From: Pluralibacter gergoviae ATCC 33028 = NBRC 105706
GTDB taxonomy: Bacteria; Pseudomonadota; Gammaproteobacteria; Enterobacterales; Enterobacteriaceae
Assembly (NCBI RefSeq): GCF_001598855.1
Contig: NZ_BCZS01000005.1
Span: 62,001 to 126,000 of the forward strand
Length of the DNA: 64,000 nt
Direction: 5' to 3'
Part shown: positions 56,160-64,000 of the stretch, piece after piece
Layout of the letters: each line of letters starts with the position of its first letter
How positions within the stretch are numbered: the first letter of the stretch is position 1
Translations under genes and position numbers: made by a program
Notes under the pieces: model-generated
Told to the model about the DNA's origin: nothing
Seen by the model: the letters and a program-made list of their open reading frames with translations, nothing else
The model's database searches: none

Positions 56160-57403
56160 TGCGCCTCTCTCTCCCTCGCCTCCGCCTGCCGCGCGTACCG
56201 GGATCTGCGATCCTGGTGTGGCTGTTTTCGGCGCTGAAGGGCTGGGTGATGGCTTCGCGGCCGAAGGACAGCGACAGCCTGGTGATGTACGACCGCACCC
56301 TGCTGTGGCTGACGCTGGGCCTGGCCGCTATCGGTTTCGTGATGGTCACGTCCGCCTCGATGCCGGTCGGGCAGCGGCTGGCGAACGACCCCTTCCTGTT
56401 TGCCAAGCGCGACGGGCTCTATATTATTCTGGCCTTCTGCCTCGCGATGGTCACTCTGCGCCTGCCGATGGACTTCTGGCAGCGCTACAGCGCGGCGATG
56501 CTGATTGCCGCCATTGTGATGCTGCTGATCGTCCTGGTGGTGGGCAGCTCGGTGAACGGCGCCTCGCGCTGGATTGCCCTCGGGCCGCTGCGCATTCAGC
56601 CCGCTGAATTTACCAAGCTGTCGCTGTTCTGCTACATCTCCAACTACCTGGTGCGCAAAGGCGACGAGGTGCGCAACAACCTGCGCGGCTTCCTGAAGCC
56701 GATGGGCGTTATCTTCGTGCTGGCTATTCTCCTGCTGGCGCAGCCGGACCTCGGCACCGTGGTGGTGCTGTTTGTGACTACGCTTGCCATGCTGTTCCTC
56801 GCCGGCGCCAAGCTGTGGCAGTTTATCGCCATTATCGGCATGGGGATTTCGGCCGTGGTGCTGCTGATCCTCGCCGAGCCGTACCGCATCCGCCGCGTGA
56901 CCTCCTTCTGGAACCCGTGGGAAGATCCCTTCGGCAGCGGCTACCAGCTGACCCAGTCGCTGATGGCGTTCGGGCGCGGGGAAATGTGGGGCCAGGGCCT
57001 CGGCAACTCGGTGCAGAAGCTGGAGTATCTCCCGGAGGCGCATACCGACTTTATCTTCGCCATTATCGGCGAGGAGCTCGGCTATATCGGTGTGGTACTG
57101 GCGCTTTTAATGGTATTCTTCGTCGCTTTCCGCGCCATGTCCATTGGCCGCAAAGCGCTGGAAATCGATCACCGTTTCGCCGGTTTTCTGGCCTGCGCTA
57201 TTGGCATCTGGTTCAGCTTCCAGGCGCTGGTTAACGTTGGCGCCGCGGCGGGGATGCTGCCGACCAAAGGCCTGACGCTGCCGCTTATCAGCTACGGCGG
57301 TTCGAGCCTGCTGATTATGTCCACGGCGATCATGCTGCTATTACGAATTGATTATGAAACCCGCCTGGAAAAAGCCCAGGCGTTTACGCGGGGTGTGCGA
57401 TGA
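56159..57403 (+). CDS. ftsW: Septal peptidoglycan polymerase FtsW
   Basis: FtsW is the SEDS glycosyltransferase that polymerises septal glycan with FtsI. The 414 residues equal E. coli. Ten membrane segments follow a 45-residue basic N-terminus. Signature parts are [18 protein letters not shown] (about 147-164), [12 protein letters not shown] (about 195), the catalytic-region loop [25 protein letters not shown] (about 260-283; key residues Gly/Gln-rich), and [11 protein letters not shown] (about 377-387). It overlaps murD by 1 base and murG by 4. Confidence 0.97.
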   Translation: MRLSLPRLRLPRVPGSAILVWLFSALKGWVMASRPKDSDSLVMYDRTLLWLTLGLAAIGFVMVTSASMPVGQRLANDPFLFAKRDGLYIILAFCLAMVTLRLPMDFWQRYSAAMLIAAIVMLLIVLVVGSSVNGASRWIALGPLRIQPAEFTKLSLFCYISNYLVRKGDEVRNNLRGFLKPMGVIFVLAILLLAQPDLGTVVVLFVTTLAMLFLAGAKLWQFIAIIGMGISAVVLLILAEPYRIRRVTSFWNPWEDPFGSGYQLTQSLMAFGRGEMWGQGLGNSVQKLEYLPEAHTDFIFAIIGEELGYIGVVLALLMVFFVAFRAMSIGRKALEIDHRFAGFLACAIGIWFSFQALVNVGAAAGMLPTKGLTLPLISYGGSSLLIMSTAIMLLLRIDYETRLEKAQAFTRGVR

Positions 57404-58464
57404 GCGGTGAGAAGCGGTTGATGGTGATGGCGGGCGGTACCGGCGGGCACGTGTTCCCCGGGCTCGCGGTTGCGCACCATCTGATGGAGCAGGGCTGGCA
57501 GGTTCGCTGGCTCGGCACCGCCGACCGAATGGAAGCGGATCTGGTGCCGAAGCACGGCATTGAGATCGACTTTATCCGCATCTCCGGCCTGCGCGGCAAG
57601 GGCATCAAGGCCCTGCTGCTGGCGCCGGTGCGCATCTTCAACGCCTGGCGCCAGGCGCGGGCCATCATGAAGCGCTTTAAGCCTGACGTGGTGTTGGGCA
57701 TGGGCGGCTACGTATCCGGCCCCGGCGGCCTGGCGGCGCGGTCGCTGGGCATTCCCGTAGTGCTGCATGAGCAGAACGGCATCGCCGGGCTGACGAACAA
57801 GTGGCTGGCGAAGATTGCCACCAAGGTGATGCAGGCGTTTCCCGGCGCATTTCCGGATGCGGAAGTGGTCGGCAACCCGGTGCGCGAAGACGTGCTGGCG
57901 CTGCCGCTGCCGCAGCAGCGCCTGGCGGGCCGCGAAGGGCCGGTACGCGTGCTGGTGGTCGGCGGCTCCCAGGGCGCGCGGGTGCTGAATCAGACCCTGC
58001 CGCAGGTGGCCGCTAAGCTCGGCGACGGCGTCAAAATCTGGCACCAGAGCGGTAAAGGCGGCCAGCAGACCGTGGAGCAGGCCTACGCCGACGCCGGTCA
58101 GCCGCAGCACAAGGTGAGCGAGTTTATTGACGACATGGCCGCCGCCTACGCCTGGGCCGACGTGGTGGTCTGCCGCTCCGGCGCGCTGACGGTGAGCGAA
58201 ATCGCCGCCGCCGGCCTGCCGGCCATCTTCGTGCCGTTCCAGCACAAAGACCGGCAGCAGTACTGGAACGCGCTGCCGCTCGAAAAAGCGGGGGCAGCAA
58301 AAATTTTCGAACAGCCGCAGTTTACGGCCGAGGCGGTTGCCGCCACGCTGGCGGGCTGGGACCGAAACAAACTGCTGGAGATGGCCGAACGCGCGCGCGC
58401 GGCGGCTATCCCGGATGCTACCGACAGGGTAGCCAATGAAGTGAGCCTGGCAGCCCGGGCGTAA
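57400..58464 (+). CDS. murG: UDP-GlcNAc transferase MurG
   Basis: MurG adds GlcNAc to lipid I, giving lipid II, at the inner face of the membrane. The 354 residues are one short of E. coli. The N-terminal glycine loop [17 protein letters not shown] (about 8-24), the second loop [16 protein letters not shown] (about 103-118) and the UDP-GlcNAc region [13 protein letters not shown] and [15 protein letters not shown] (about 269-283) are in place. It starts 4 bases inside ftsW. A 57-base gap to murC follows. Confidence 0.97.
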   Translation: MSGEKRLMVMAGGTGGHVFPGLAVAHHLMEQGWQVRWLGTADRMEADLVPKHGIEIDFIRISGLRGKGIKALLLAPVRIFNAWRQARAIMKRFKPDVVLGMGGYVSGPGGLAARSLGIPVVLHEQNGIAGLTNKWLAKIATKVMQAFPGAFPDAEVVGNPVREDVLALPLPQQRLAGREGPVRVLVVGGSQGARVLNQTLPQVAAKLGDGVKIWHQSGKGGQQTVEQAYADAGQPQHKVSEFIDDMAAAYAWADVVVCRSGALTVSEIAAAGLPAIFVPFQHKDRQQYWNALPLEKAGAAKIFEQPQFTAEAVAATLAGWDRNKLLEMAERARAAAIPDATDRVANEVSLAARA

Positions 58465-58521
58465 TCACCGCAGCGCTCCGCGCGCTGCACGAATTTTGAA
58501 GTAGTCGATGGCGTTTAGAGA

Positions 58522-59988
58522 ATGAATACACAACAACTGGCGAAACTGCGTTCAATTGTGCCCGAGATGCGCCGCGTCCGGCACATTCACTTTGTCGGCA
58601 TCGGCGGTGCTGGCATGGGCGGTATTGCCGAAGTGTTGGCGAATGAAGGTTATCAGATTAGCGGTTCGGATCTGGCGCCGAATCCCGTGACGCAGCAGCT
58701 GTCGGCGCTGGGCGCAACCATCTATTTTAACCACCGCCCGGAGAACGTCAGCGACGCGAGCGTAGTGGTGGTATCGAGCGCTATCTCCGCTGATAACCCG
58801 GAAATTGTCGCCGCCCACGAGGCGCGCATTCCCGTTATCCGCCGCGCCGAGATGCTGGCGGAGCTGATGCGCTTTCGCCACGGCATCGCCATCGCCGGGA
58901 CCCACGGTAAAACCACCACCACCGCGATGGTGTCGAGCATTTACGCCGAGGCCGGGCTCGACCCGACCTTCGTCAACGGCGGCCTGGTGAAGGCCGCGGG
59001 CGTCCACGCCCGTCTTGGCCACAGCCGCTACCTGATTGCGGAAGCCGATGAGAGCGACGCTTCGTTCCTGCACCTGCAGCCGATGGTGGCGATTGTCACC
59101 AATATCGAAGCCGACCATATGGACACTTACCAGGGCGACTTTGAGAACCTGAAGCAGACCTTCATTAATTTTCTGCACAACCTGCCGTTCTACGGCCGGG
59201 CGGTGATGTGCGTTGACGATCCGGTGATCCGCGAGCTGCTGCCGCGCGTCGGGCGTCAGCTCACGACCTACGGCTTCAGCGACGATGCCGATGTGCGCGT
59301 TGAGGACTATCAGCAGACCGGCGCCCAGGGCCACTTTACCCTGATCCGCCAGGACCTCGCGCCGCTGAAGGTCACGCTTAATGCCCCGGGCCGCCATAAC
59401 GCGCTCAACGCCGCTGCGGCGGTTGCCGTGGCGACGGAAGAGGGCATTGACGACGAGGATATCCTGCGCGCGCTGGAGAGTTTCCAGGGCACCGGGCGCC
59501 GCTTTGACTTCCTCGGCGAGTTTCCGCTGGCGGATGTCAACGGCTGCGAGGGGACCGCGATGCTGGTAGACGACTACGGCCACCATCCGACGGAAGTGGA
59601 CGCCACCATCAAAGCCGCCCGCGCCGGCTGGCCGGATAAAAATCTGGTGATGATTTTCCAGCCGCACCGCTATACCCGCACCCGCGATCTCTACGACGAT
59701 TTCGCCAACGTGCTGACCCAGGTAGACAGCCTGTTGATGCTGGACGTCTATCCGGCGGGCGAAGCGGCCATTCCGGGGGCCGACAGCCGCTCCCTGTGCC
59801 GCACGATTCGCGGTCGCGGCAAGGTCGATCCTATCCTGGTGTCCGATCCTGCGCAGGTAGCGGAGATGCTGGCGCCGGTGCTGACCGGCAACGATCTGAT
59901 CCTGGTTCAGGGGGCTGGCAACGTGGGTAAAATTGCCCGCGCGCTGGCGCAGAGCAAGCTGCGTCCGCAGGAGGAGAGCCATGTCTGA
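58522..59988 (+). CDS. murC: UDP-MurNAc:L-alanine ligase MurC
   Basis: MurC attaches the first amino acid of the stem peptide. The 488 residues are three fewer than E. coli at the C-terminus. [18 protein letters not shown] (about 22-39) forms domain 1, [18 protein letters not shown] (about 123-140) the ATP loop, and [12 protein letters not shown] (about 351-362) the C-terminal domain signature. The last 8 bases overlap ddlB. Confidence 0.97.
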   Translation: MNTQQLAKLRSIVPEMRRVRHIHFVGIGGAGMGGIAEVLANEGYQISGSDLAPNPVTQQLSALGATIYFNHRPENVSDASVVVVSSAISADNPEIVAAHEARIPVIRRAEMLAELMRFRHGIAIAGTHGKTTTTAMVSSIYAEAGLDPTFVNGGLVKAAGVHARLGHSRYLIAEADESDASFLHLQPMVAIVTNIEADHMDTYQGDFENLKQTFINFLHNLPFYGRAVMCVDDPVIRELLPRVGRQLTTYGFSDDADVRVEDYQQTGAQGHFTLIRQDLAPLKVTLNAPGRHNALNAAAAVAVATEEGIDDEDILRALESFQGTGRRFDFLGEFPLADVNGCEGTAMLVDDYGHHPTEVDATIKAARAGWPDKNLVMIFQPHRYTRTRDLYDDFANVLTQVDSLLMLDVYPAGEAAIPGADSRSLCRTIRGRGKVDPILVSDPAQVAEMLAPVLTGNDLILVQGAGNVGKIARALAQSKLRPQEESHV

Positions 59989-60901
59989 TAACGTCGCGGT
60001 GCTGCTCGGCGGTACCTCCGCGGAGCGTGAAGTCTCCCTCAATTCCGGCGCTGCCGTGCTGGCGGGGCTGCACGAGGCGGGCATTGCCGCTTACGCCTTC
60101 GATCCGCGCGAGCAGGACATAACCCAGCTAAAAAATCTGGGTTTTAAGAAAGTGTTTATTGCCCTGCACGGCCGGGGTGGCGAAGATGGCACGCTGCAGG
60201 GACTGCTGGAGCTGCTCGAACTGCCCTACACCGGTAGCGGCGTGATGGCCTCGGCGATTTCAATGGATAAGCAGCGCAGCAAGCTGCTGTGGCAGGGGGC
60301 CGGTTTGCCCGTCGCGCCGTGGGTGGCGCTGACCCGCAGCCAGTTTGTCCGGGGCCTTAATGAAGCCCAATTGGCAGAGATTTATGCTCTCGGCCTGCCG
60401 CTTATCGTCAAACCCAGCCGGGAAGGATCCAGCGTCGGCATGTCGAAGGTCAGCGAAAGCTGCGCTTTACAGGATGCGTTAGCACTGGCTTTTCAGCACG
60501 ATGATGAAGTTTTAATCGAAAAATGGCTCAGCGGACCGGAATTTACCGTTGCGGTGCTCGGCGAAGAAATTTTACCGTCGGTACGCATCCAACCCGCCGG
60601 AGTCTTCTATGATTATGAAGCGAAGTATCTCTCTGACGAGACGCAGTATTTTTGTCCCGGCTGTGAAGATGACCACCAGGAGGCGCAAATGGGGATTTTA
60701 GTGCGTAAAGCCTGGGAAGCGCTTGGCTGTTCCGGCTGGGGGCGAATTGATGTAATGCAGGACGGCGATGGGCAGCTTTATCTGCTGGAGGCGAATACGT
60801 CTCCGGGGATGACCAGCCACAGCCTGGTCCCTATGGCGGCGCGGCAGGCAGGCATGACCTTCTCGCAGCTTGTCGTTCGCATTCTGGACCTGGCGGGGTG
60901 A
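59981..60901 (+). CDS. ddlB: D-alanine-D-alanine ligase DdlB
   Basis: DdlB makes the D-Ala-D-Ala dipeptide used by MurF. ATG 59981 ([20 protein letters not shown]) gives 306 residues, the E. coli length; earlier codons in frame lie inside murC. The N-terminal loop [14 protein letters not shown] (about 10-23), [17 protein letters not shown] (about 62-78), the ATP-grasp lysine and [15 protein letters not shown] (about 143-157), and the metal-binding [14 protein letters not shown] (about 268-281) are visible. Tyr216-type position is within the expected segment, so vancomycin-type specificity is not suspected. ftsQ starts one base after its stop. Confidence 0.97.
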   Translation: MSDNVAVLLGGTSAEREVSLNSGAAVLAGLHEAGIAAYAFDPREQDITQLKNLGFKKVFIALHGRGGEDGTLQGLLELLELPYTGSGVMASAISMDKQRSKLLWQGAGLPVAPWVALTRSQFVRGLNEAQLAEIYALGLPLIVKPSREGSSVGMSKVSESCALQDALALAFQHDDEVLIEKWLSGPEFTVAVLGEEILPSVRIQPAGVFYDYEAKYLSDETQYFCPGCEDDHQEAQMGILVRKAWEALGCSGWGRIDVMQDGDGQLYLLEANTSPGMTSHSLVPMAARQAGMTFSQLVVRILDLAG

Positions 60902-60902
60902 T

Positions 60903-61733
60903 ATGTCGCAGGCAGCGCTGAACGCGCGTAACCGTGAAGAAGAGGCCATCTCTTCACGGCGCAACAACGGAACCCGGCTGGCAGGCATTGTTTTCCTGCT
61001 GGCGGTGCTCTGCACCATTTTTGCCAGCGGCTGGATGGTGCTGGGCTGGATGGAAGATGCGCAGCGTCTGCCGCTGTCGAGGCTGGTACTGACGGGCGAT
61101 CGTCACTACACGCGCAACGATGATATTCGCCAGGCGATTCTGGCGCTGGGTTCTCCGGGGACCTTCATGACCCAGGATGTCAATATCATCCAGAGTCAGA
61201 TTGAACGCCTGCCGTGGATTAAACAGGCGAGCGTTCGCAAGCAGTGGCCGGACGAATTGAAGATTCATCTGGTTGAATATGTGCCGGTAGCACGTTGGAA
61301 TGATCAGCATATGGTGGACGTCGACGGCAATGCCTTCAGCGTTCCGGCCGACAGAACCAGCAAGCAGAATTTGCCGATGCTGTACGGCCCGGAAGGTAGC
61401 CAGAGCGAAGTACTGCAGGGTTATCGCGACATGGGCCAGGCGCTGGCGAAAGATAAATTTACGTTGAAAGTGGCGGCGATGACCGCACGCCGCTCCTGGC
61501 AACTGACGTTGAGTAACGATATTAAGCTCAACCTGGGGCGCGGCGACACGATGAAAAGGCTTGAGCGCTTTTTAGAACTCTATCCGGTTCTTCAACAGCA
61601 GGCGCAGACCGAGGGCAAACGGATTAGCTACGTTGATTTGCGTTATGACTCAGGCGCGGCGGTGGGCTGGCAGCCTGCTCCCGCAGAGGAAACTCAACAA
61701 CAATCGAATCAGGCACAGGCAGAGCAACAATGA
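60903..61733 (+). CDS. ftsQ: Cell division protein FtsQ
   Basis: FtsQ is the bitopic divisome scaffold that gathers FtsB and FtsL. ATG 60903 ([17 protein letters not shown]) gives 276 residues, as in E. coli. A cytoplasmic tail of about 25 residues, one membrane span ([20 protein letters not shown], about 26-45), a POTRA domain ([19 protein letters not shown], about 60-78 onward) and a β-domain follow, with a Gln-rich end ([14 protein letters not shown]). It overlaps ftsA by 4 bases. Confidence 0.96.
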   Translation: MSQAALNARNREEEAISSRRNNGTRLAGIVFLLAVLCTIFASGWMVLGWMEDAQRLPLSRLVLTGDRHYTRNDDIRQAILALGSPGTFMTQDVNIIQSQIERLPWIKQASVRKQWPDELKIHLVEYVPVARWNDQHMVDVDGNAFSVPADRTSKQNLPMLYGPEGSQSEVLQGYRDMGQALAKDKFTLKVAAMTARRSWQLTLSNDIKLNLGRGDTMKRLERFLELYPVLQQQAQTEGKRISYVDLRYDSGAAVGWQPAPAEETQQQSNQAQAEQQ

Positions 61734-62986
61734 TCAAGGCGACGGACAGAAAACTGGTAGTAGGGCTGGAAATTGGTACCGCGAAGGTAGCCGCTTTGGT
61801 AGGGGAAGTTCTGCCCGACGGAATGGTCAATATCATCGGCGTCGGGAGCTGCCCGTCCCGGGGAATGGATAAAGGCGGCGTTAACGATCTTGAGTCGGTG
61901 GTGAAGTGCGTACAGCGCGCTATCGATCAGGCGGAGCTGATGGCCGACTGCCAGATCTCCTCGGTCTATCTGGCGCTTTCGGGCAAGCACATTAGCTGTC
62001 AGAATGAAATCGGCATGGTGCCTATCTCGGAAGAGGAAGTGACCCAGGAAGACGTTGAGAACGTGGTGCATACGGCAAAATCCGTTCGCGTTCGTGACGA
62101 ACATCGCGTTCTGCACGTGATTCCGCAGGAGTACGCCATTGACTACCAGGAAGGGATCAAGAACCCTGTAGGTCTGTCGGGCGTGCGTATGCAGGCGAAG
62201 GTGCACCTGATTACCTGCCATAACGATATGGCGAAGAATATTGTCAAGGCAGTGGAGCGCTGCGGCCTGAAAGTAGATCAGCTGATTTTTGCCGGTCTGG
62301 CCTCCAGCTACTCCGTGCTGACGGAAGACGAACGTGAACTGGGCGTCTGTGTGGTCGACATCGGCGGTGGTACTATGGACATTGCCGTCTATACCGGCGG
62401 CGCGCTGCGCCACACCAAGGTTATCCCCTACGCCGGGAACGTAGTGACCAGCGATATCGCCTACGCCTTCGGCACGCCGCCGAGCGACGCCGAGGCGATT
62501 AAGGTGCGCCACGGCTGTGCGCTGGGCTCCATCGTCGGCAAAGACGAAAGCGTTGAAGTCCCGAGCGTCGGCGGTCGACCGCCGCGCAGCCTGCAGCGTC
62601 AGACGCTGGCAGAGGTGATTGAGCCGCGCTACACCGAGCTGCTCAATCTGGTGAACGAAGAGATTTTGCAGTTACAGGAACAGCTGCGCCAGCAGGGTGT
62701 CAAACACCATCTGGCGGCGGGGATTGTTCTGACCGGCGGCGCGGCGCAAATTGAAGGCCTGGCGGCCTGCGCCCAGCGCGTGTTCCATACGCAGGTGCGC
62801 ATTGGCGCGCCGCTGAACATCACCGGTCTGACGGATTATGCCCAGGAGCCGTACTACTCGACGGCGGTGGGCCTGCTGCACTACGGAAAAGAGTCACATC
62901 TCAGTGGTGAAGCGGAAGTGGAAAAACGCGTGGCAGTGAGTTCGTGGATCAAGCGAATCAATACCTGGCTGCGAAAAGAGTTTTAA
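61730..62986 (+). CDS. ftsA: Actin-like cell division protein FtsA
   Basis: FtsA tethers FtsZ filaments to the membrane and signals to the divisome. The 418 residues are two fewer than E. coli. The actin-like phosphate loop 1 is [16 protein letters not shown] (about 11-26), the second is [17 protein letters not shown] (about 209-225), and the adenosine loop is [14 protein letters not shown] (about 334-347). The C-terminal amphipathic helix [16 protein letters not shown] is the membrane-targeting sequence. It starts 4 bases before the ftsQ stop. Confidence 0.97.
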   Translation: MIKATDRKLVVGLEIGTAKVAALVGEVLPDGMVNIIGVGSCPSRGMDKGGVNDLESVVKCVQRAIDQAELMADCQISSVYLALSGKHISCQNEIGMVPISEEEVTQEDVENVVHTAKSVRVRDEHRVLHVIPQEYAIDYQEGIKNPVGLSGVRMQAKVHLITCHNDMAKNIVKAVERCGLKVDQLIFAGLASSYSVLTEDERELGVCVVDIGGGTMDIAVYTGGALRHTKVIPYAGNVVTSDIAYAFGTPPSDAEAIKVRHGCALGSIVGKDESVEVPSVGGRPPRSLQRQTLAEVIEPRYTELLNLVNEEILQLQEQLRQQGVKHHLAAGIVLTGGAAQIEGLAACAQRVFHTQVRIGAPLNITGLTDYAQEPYYSTAVGLLHYGKESHLSGEAEVEKRVAVSSWIKRINTWLRKEF

Positions 62987-62994
62987 TTTTTAAA

Positions 62995-63019
62995 GAGAGC
63001 GCAGAAAATTAGCGCTCTC
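62995..63019 (+). other. Hairpin in the ftsA-ftsZ spacer
   Basis: GAGAGCGC (62995-63002) and GCGCTCTC (63012-63019) pair perfectly with a 9-base loop, 32 bases before the ftsZ start. The E. coli spacer is similar in sequence but its arms match less well. It may be a processing or translation-tuning element. Confidence 0.4.
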
Positions 63020-63051
63020 AGGCGACAGGCACAAAACGGAGAGAGACAATT

Positions 63052-64000
63052 ATGTTTGAACCAATGGAATTAACCAACGACGCGGTGATTAAAGTCATCG
63101 GCGTCGGTGGCGGCGGCGGCAACGCCGTCGAACACATGGTGCGCGAGCGCATTGAGGGTGTTGAATTTTTCGCAGTGAACACCGACGCCCAGGCGTTGCG
63201 TAAAACTGCCGTCGGCCAGACCATCCAGATTGGTAACGGTATTACCAAAGGACTGGGCGCGGGCGCGAATCCGGAAGTCGGCCGCAACGCCGCTGACGAA
63301 GACCGCGAATCCCTGCGCACCGCGCTGGAAGGTGCCGATATGGTCTTTATCGCCGCAGGCATGGGCGGTGGTACCGGCACCGGCGCTGCTCCCGTCGTAG
63401 CGGAAGTGGCCAAAGATTTAGGTATCCTGACCGTTGCCGTGGTGACCAAGCCTTTCAACTTCGAAGGCAAGAAGCGCATGGCCTTTGCGGAGCAGGGTAT
63501 CGCCGAGCTGTCGAAGCACGTTGACTCCCTGATCACCATCCCCAACGACAAGCTGCTGAAGGTGCTGGGTCGCGGGATCTCCCTGCTGGACGCCTTTGGC
63601 GCGGCCAACGATGTGCTGAAAGGCGCGGTGCAGGGTATCGCCGAACTGATTACCCGTCCGGGCCTGATGAACGTCGACTTTGCTGACGTGCGCACTGTGA
63701 TGTCCGAAATGGGCTACGCGATGATGGGCTCTGGCCTTGCGAGCGGTGAAGACCGCGCGGAAGAAGCGGCTGAAATGGCGATCTCTTCTCCGCTGCTGGA
63801 AGATATCGATCTCTCCGGCGCCCGCGGCGTACTGGTCAACATCACCGCCGGCTTTGACCTGCGTCTGGACGAGTTTGAAACCGTGGGTAACACCATCCGC
63901 GCGTTCGCCTCTGATAACGCCACCGTGGTTATCGGTACTTCCCTCGATCCGGATATGAACGATGAACTGCGCGTCACCGTCGTTGCCACCGGCATCGGCA
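63052..64000 (+). CDS. ftsZ: Tubulin-like division GTPase FtsZ (cut by window end)
   Basis: FtsZ forms the Z ring. ATG 63052 ([20 protein letters not shown]) follows the ribosome site GGAGAG; the frame is open to the window end at 64000, giving 316 residues of about 383. The GTPase features are present: [14 protein letters not shown] (about 16-29), the tubulin signature [13 protein letters not shown] (about 106-118) and the T7-loop [15 protein letters not shown] (about 207-221). The missing part is the C-terminal linker and the FtsA/ZipA-binding tail. It is downstream of ftsA by 65 bases. Confidence 0.97.
   Translation, partial: MFEPMELTNDAVIKVIGVGGGGGNAVEHMVRERIEGVEFFAVNTDAQALRKTAVGQTIQIGNGITKGLGAGANPEVGRNAADEDRESLRTALEGADMVFIAAGMGGGTGTGAAPVVAEVAKDLGILTVAVVTKPFNFEGKKRMAFAEQGIAELSKHVDSLITIPNDKLLKVLGRGISLLDAFGAANDVLKGAVQGIAELITRPGLMNVDFADVRTVMSEMGYAMMGSGLASGEDRAEEAAEMAISSPLLEDIDLSGARGVLVNITAGFDLRLDEFETVGNTIRAFASDNATVVIGTSLDPDMNDELRVTVVATGIG

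Overview
The window is a GC-rich (roughly 58-60%) stretch of core chromosome from a member of the Enterobacteriaceae. Proteins match Escherichia coli K-12 orthologues nearly residue for residue, and gene order follows the E. coli 0.6-2.3 minute region: rihC, dapB, carAB, kefFC, folA, apaH-lptD, djlA, rluA, rapA, polB, araDABC, yabI, thiBPQ, sgrR/sgrS/setA, leuABCD, leuO, ilvIH, cra, then the mra/dcw division and cell-wall cluster up to ftsZ. It differs from E. coli K-12 in having no cai/fix/yaaU block between carB and kefF (a small lipoprotein gene is there instead), no yabP/yabQ between djlA and rluA (a small transposon-like element is there instead), a much shortened sgrS without sgrT, and a compact araB-araC control region. 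It looks like an Enterobacter/Klebsiella/Kosakonia/Cedecea-type organism, but the genus cannot be fixed from the sequence alone.

Layout. 1-6206: the rihC end, dapB (lysine/DAP) and carAB (carbamoyl phosphate) with a well-preserved regulatory region (RutR, PurR, two promoters, ArgR). 6352-9775: a small lipoprotein, kefF-kefC potassium efflux and folA. 9849-16570 (minus): the surA-pdxA-rsmA-apaG-apaH operon behind lptD, linking outer-membrane assembly, vitamin B6, ribosome methylation and Ap4A hydrolysis. 16831-24211: djlA, a 404-bp mobile-like element, rluA, rapA and polB with its SOS box. 24278-29308: the arabinose regulon. 29388-36606: yabI, the thiamine ABC transporter under a TPP riboswitch, and the glucose-phosphate stress module sgrR/sgrS/setA. 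36637-41495 (minus): leuLABCD with attenuator. 42078-46802: leuO, ilvIH, cra. 47390-64000: mraZ-rsmH-ftsL-ftsI-murE-murF-mraY-murD-ftsW-murG-murC-ddlB-ftsQ-ftsA-ftsZ, tightly packed with frequent start/stop overlaps; ftsZ runs off the window end.

Most protein-coding content is ordinary and intact: no frameshifted genes were found, and only rihC and ftsZ are cut, by the window edges. The observations worth a second look are non-coding: (1) a transposase-less element at 17709-18112 with Tn5/IS50-like ends and a nested set of perfect hairpins, inserted in a palindrome; (2) an apparent SgrS of only about 84 nt that keeps the ptsG-pairing segment but has lost sgrT; (3) a possible three-way-junction RNA whose closing 11-bp stem abuts the kefF start codon; (4) a shortened araBAD/araC region with a half-site-like repeat close to araC; and (5) a terminator-like hairpin between the folA promoter and folA.
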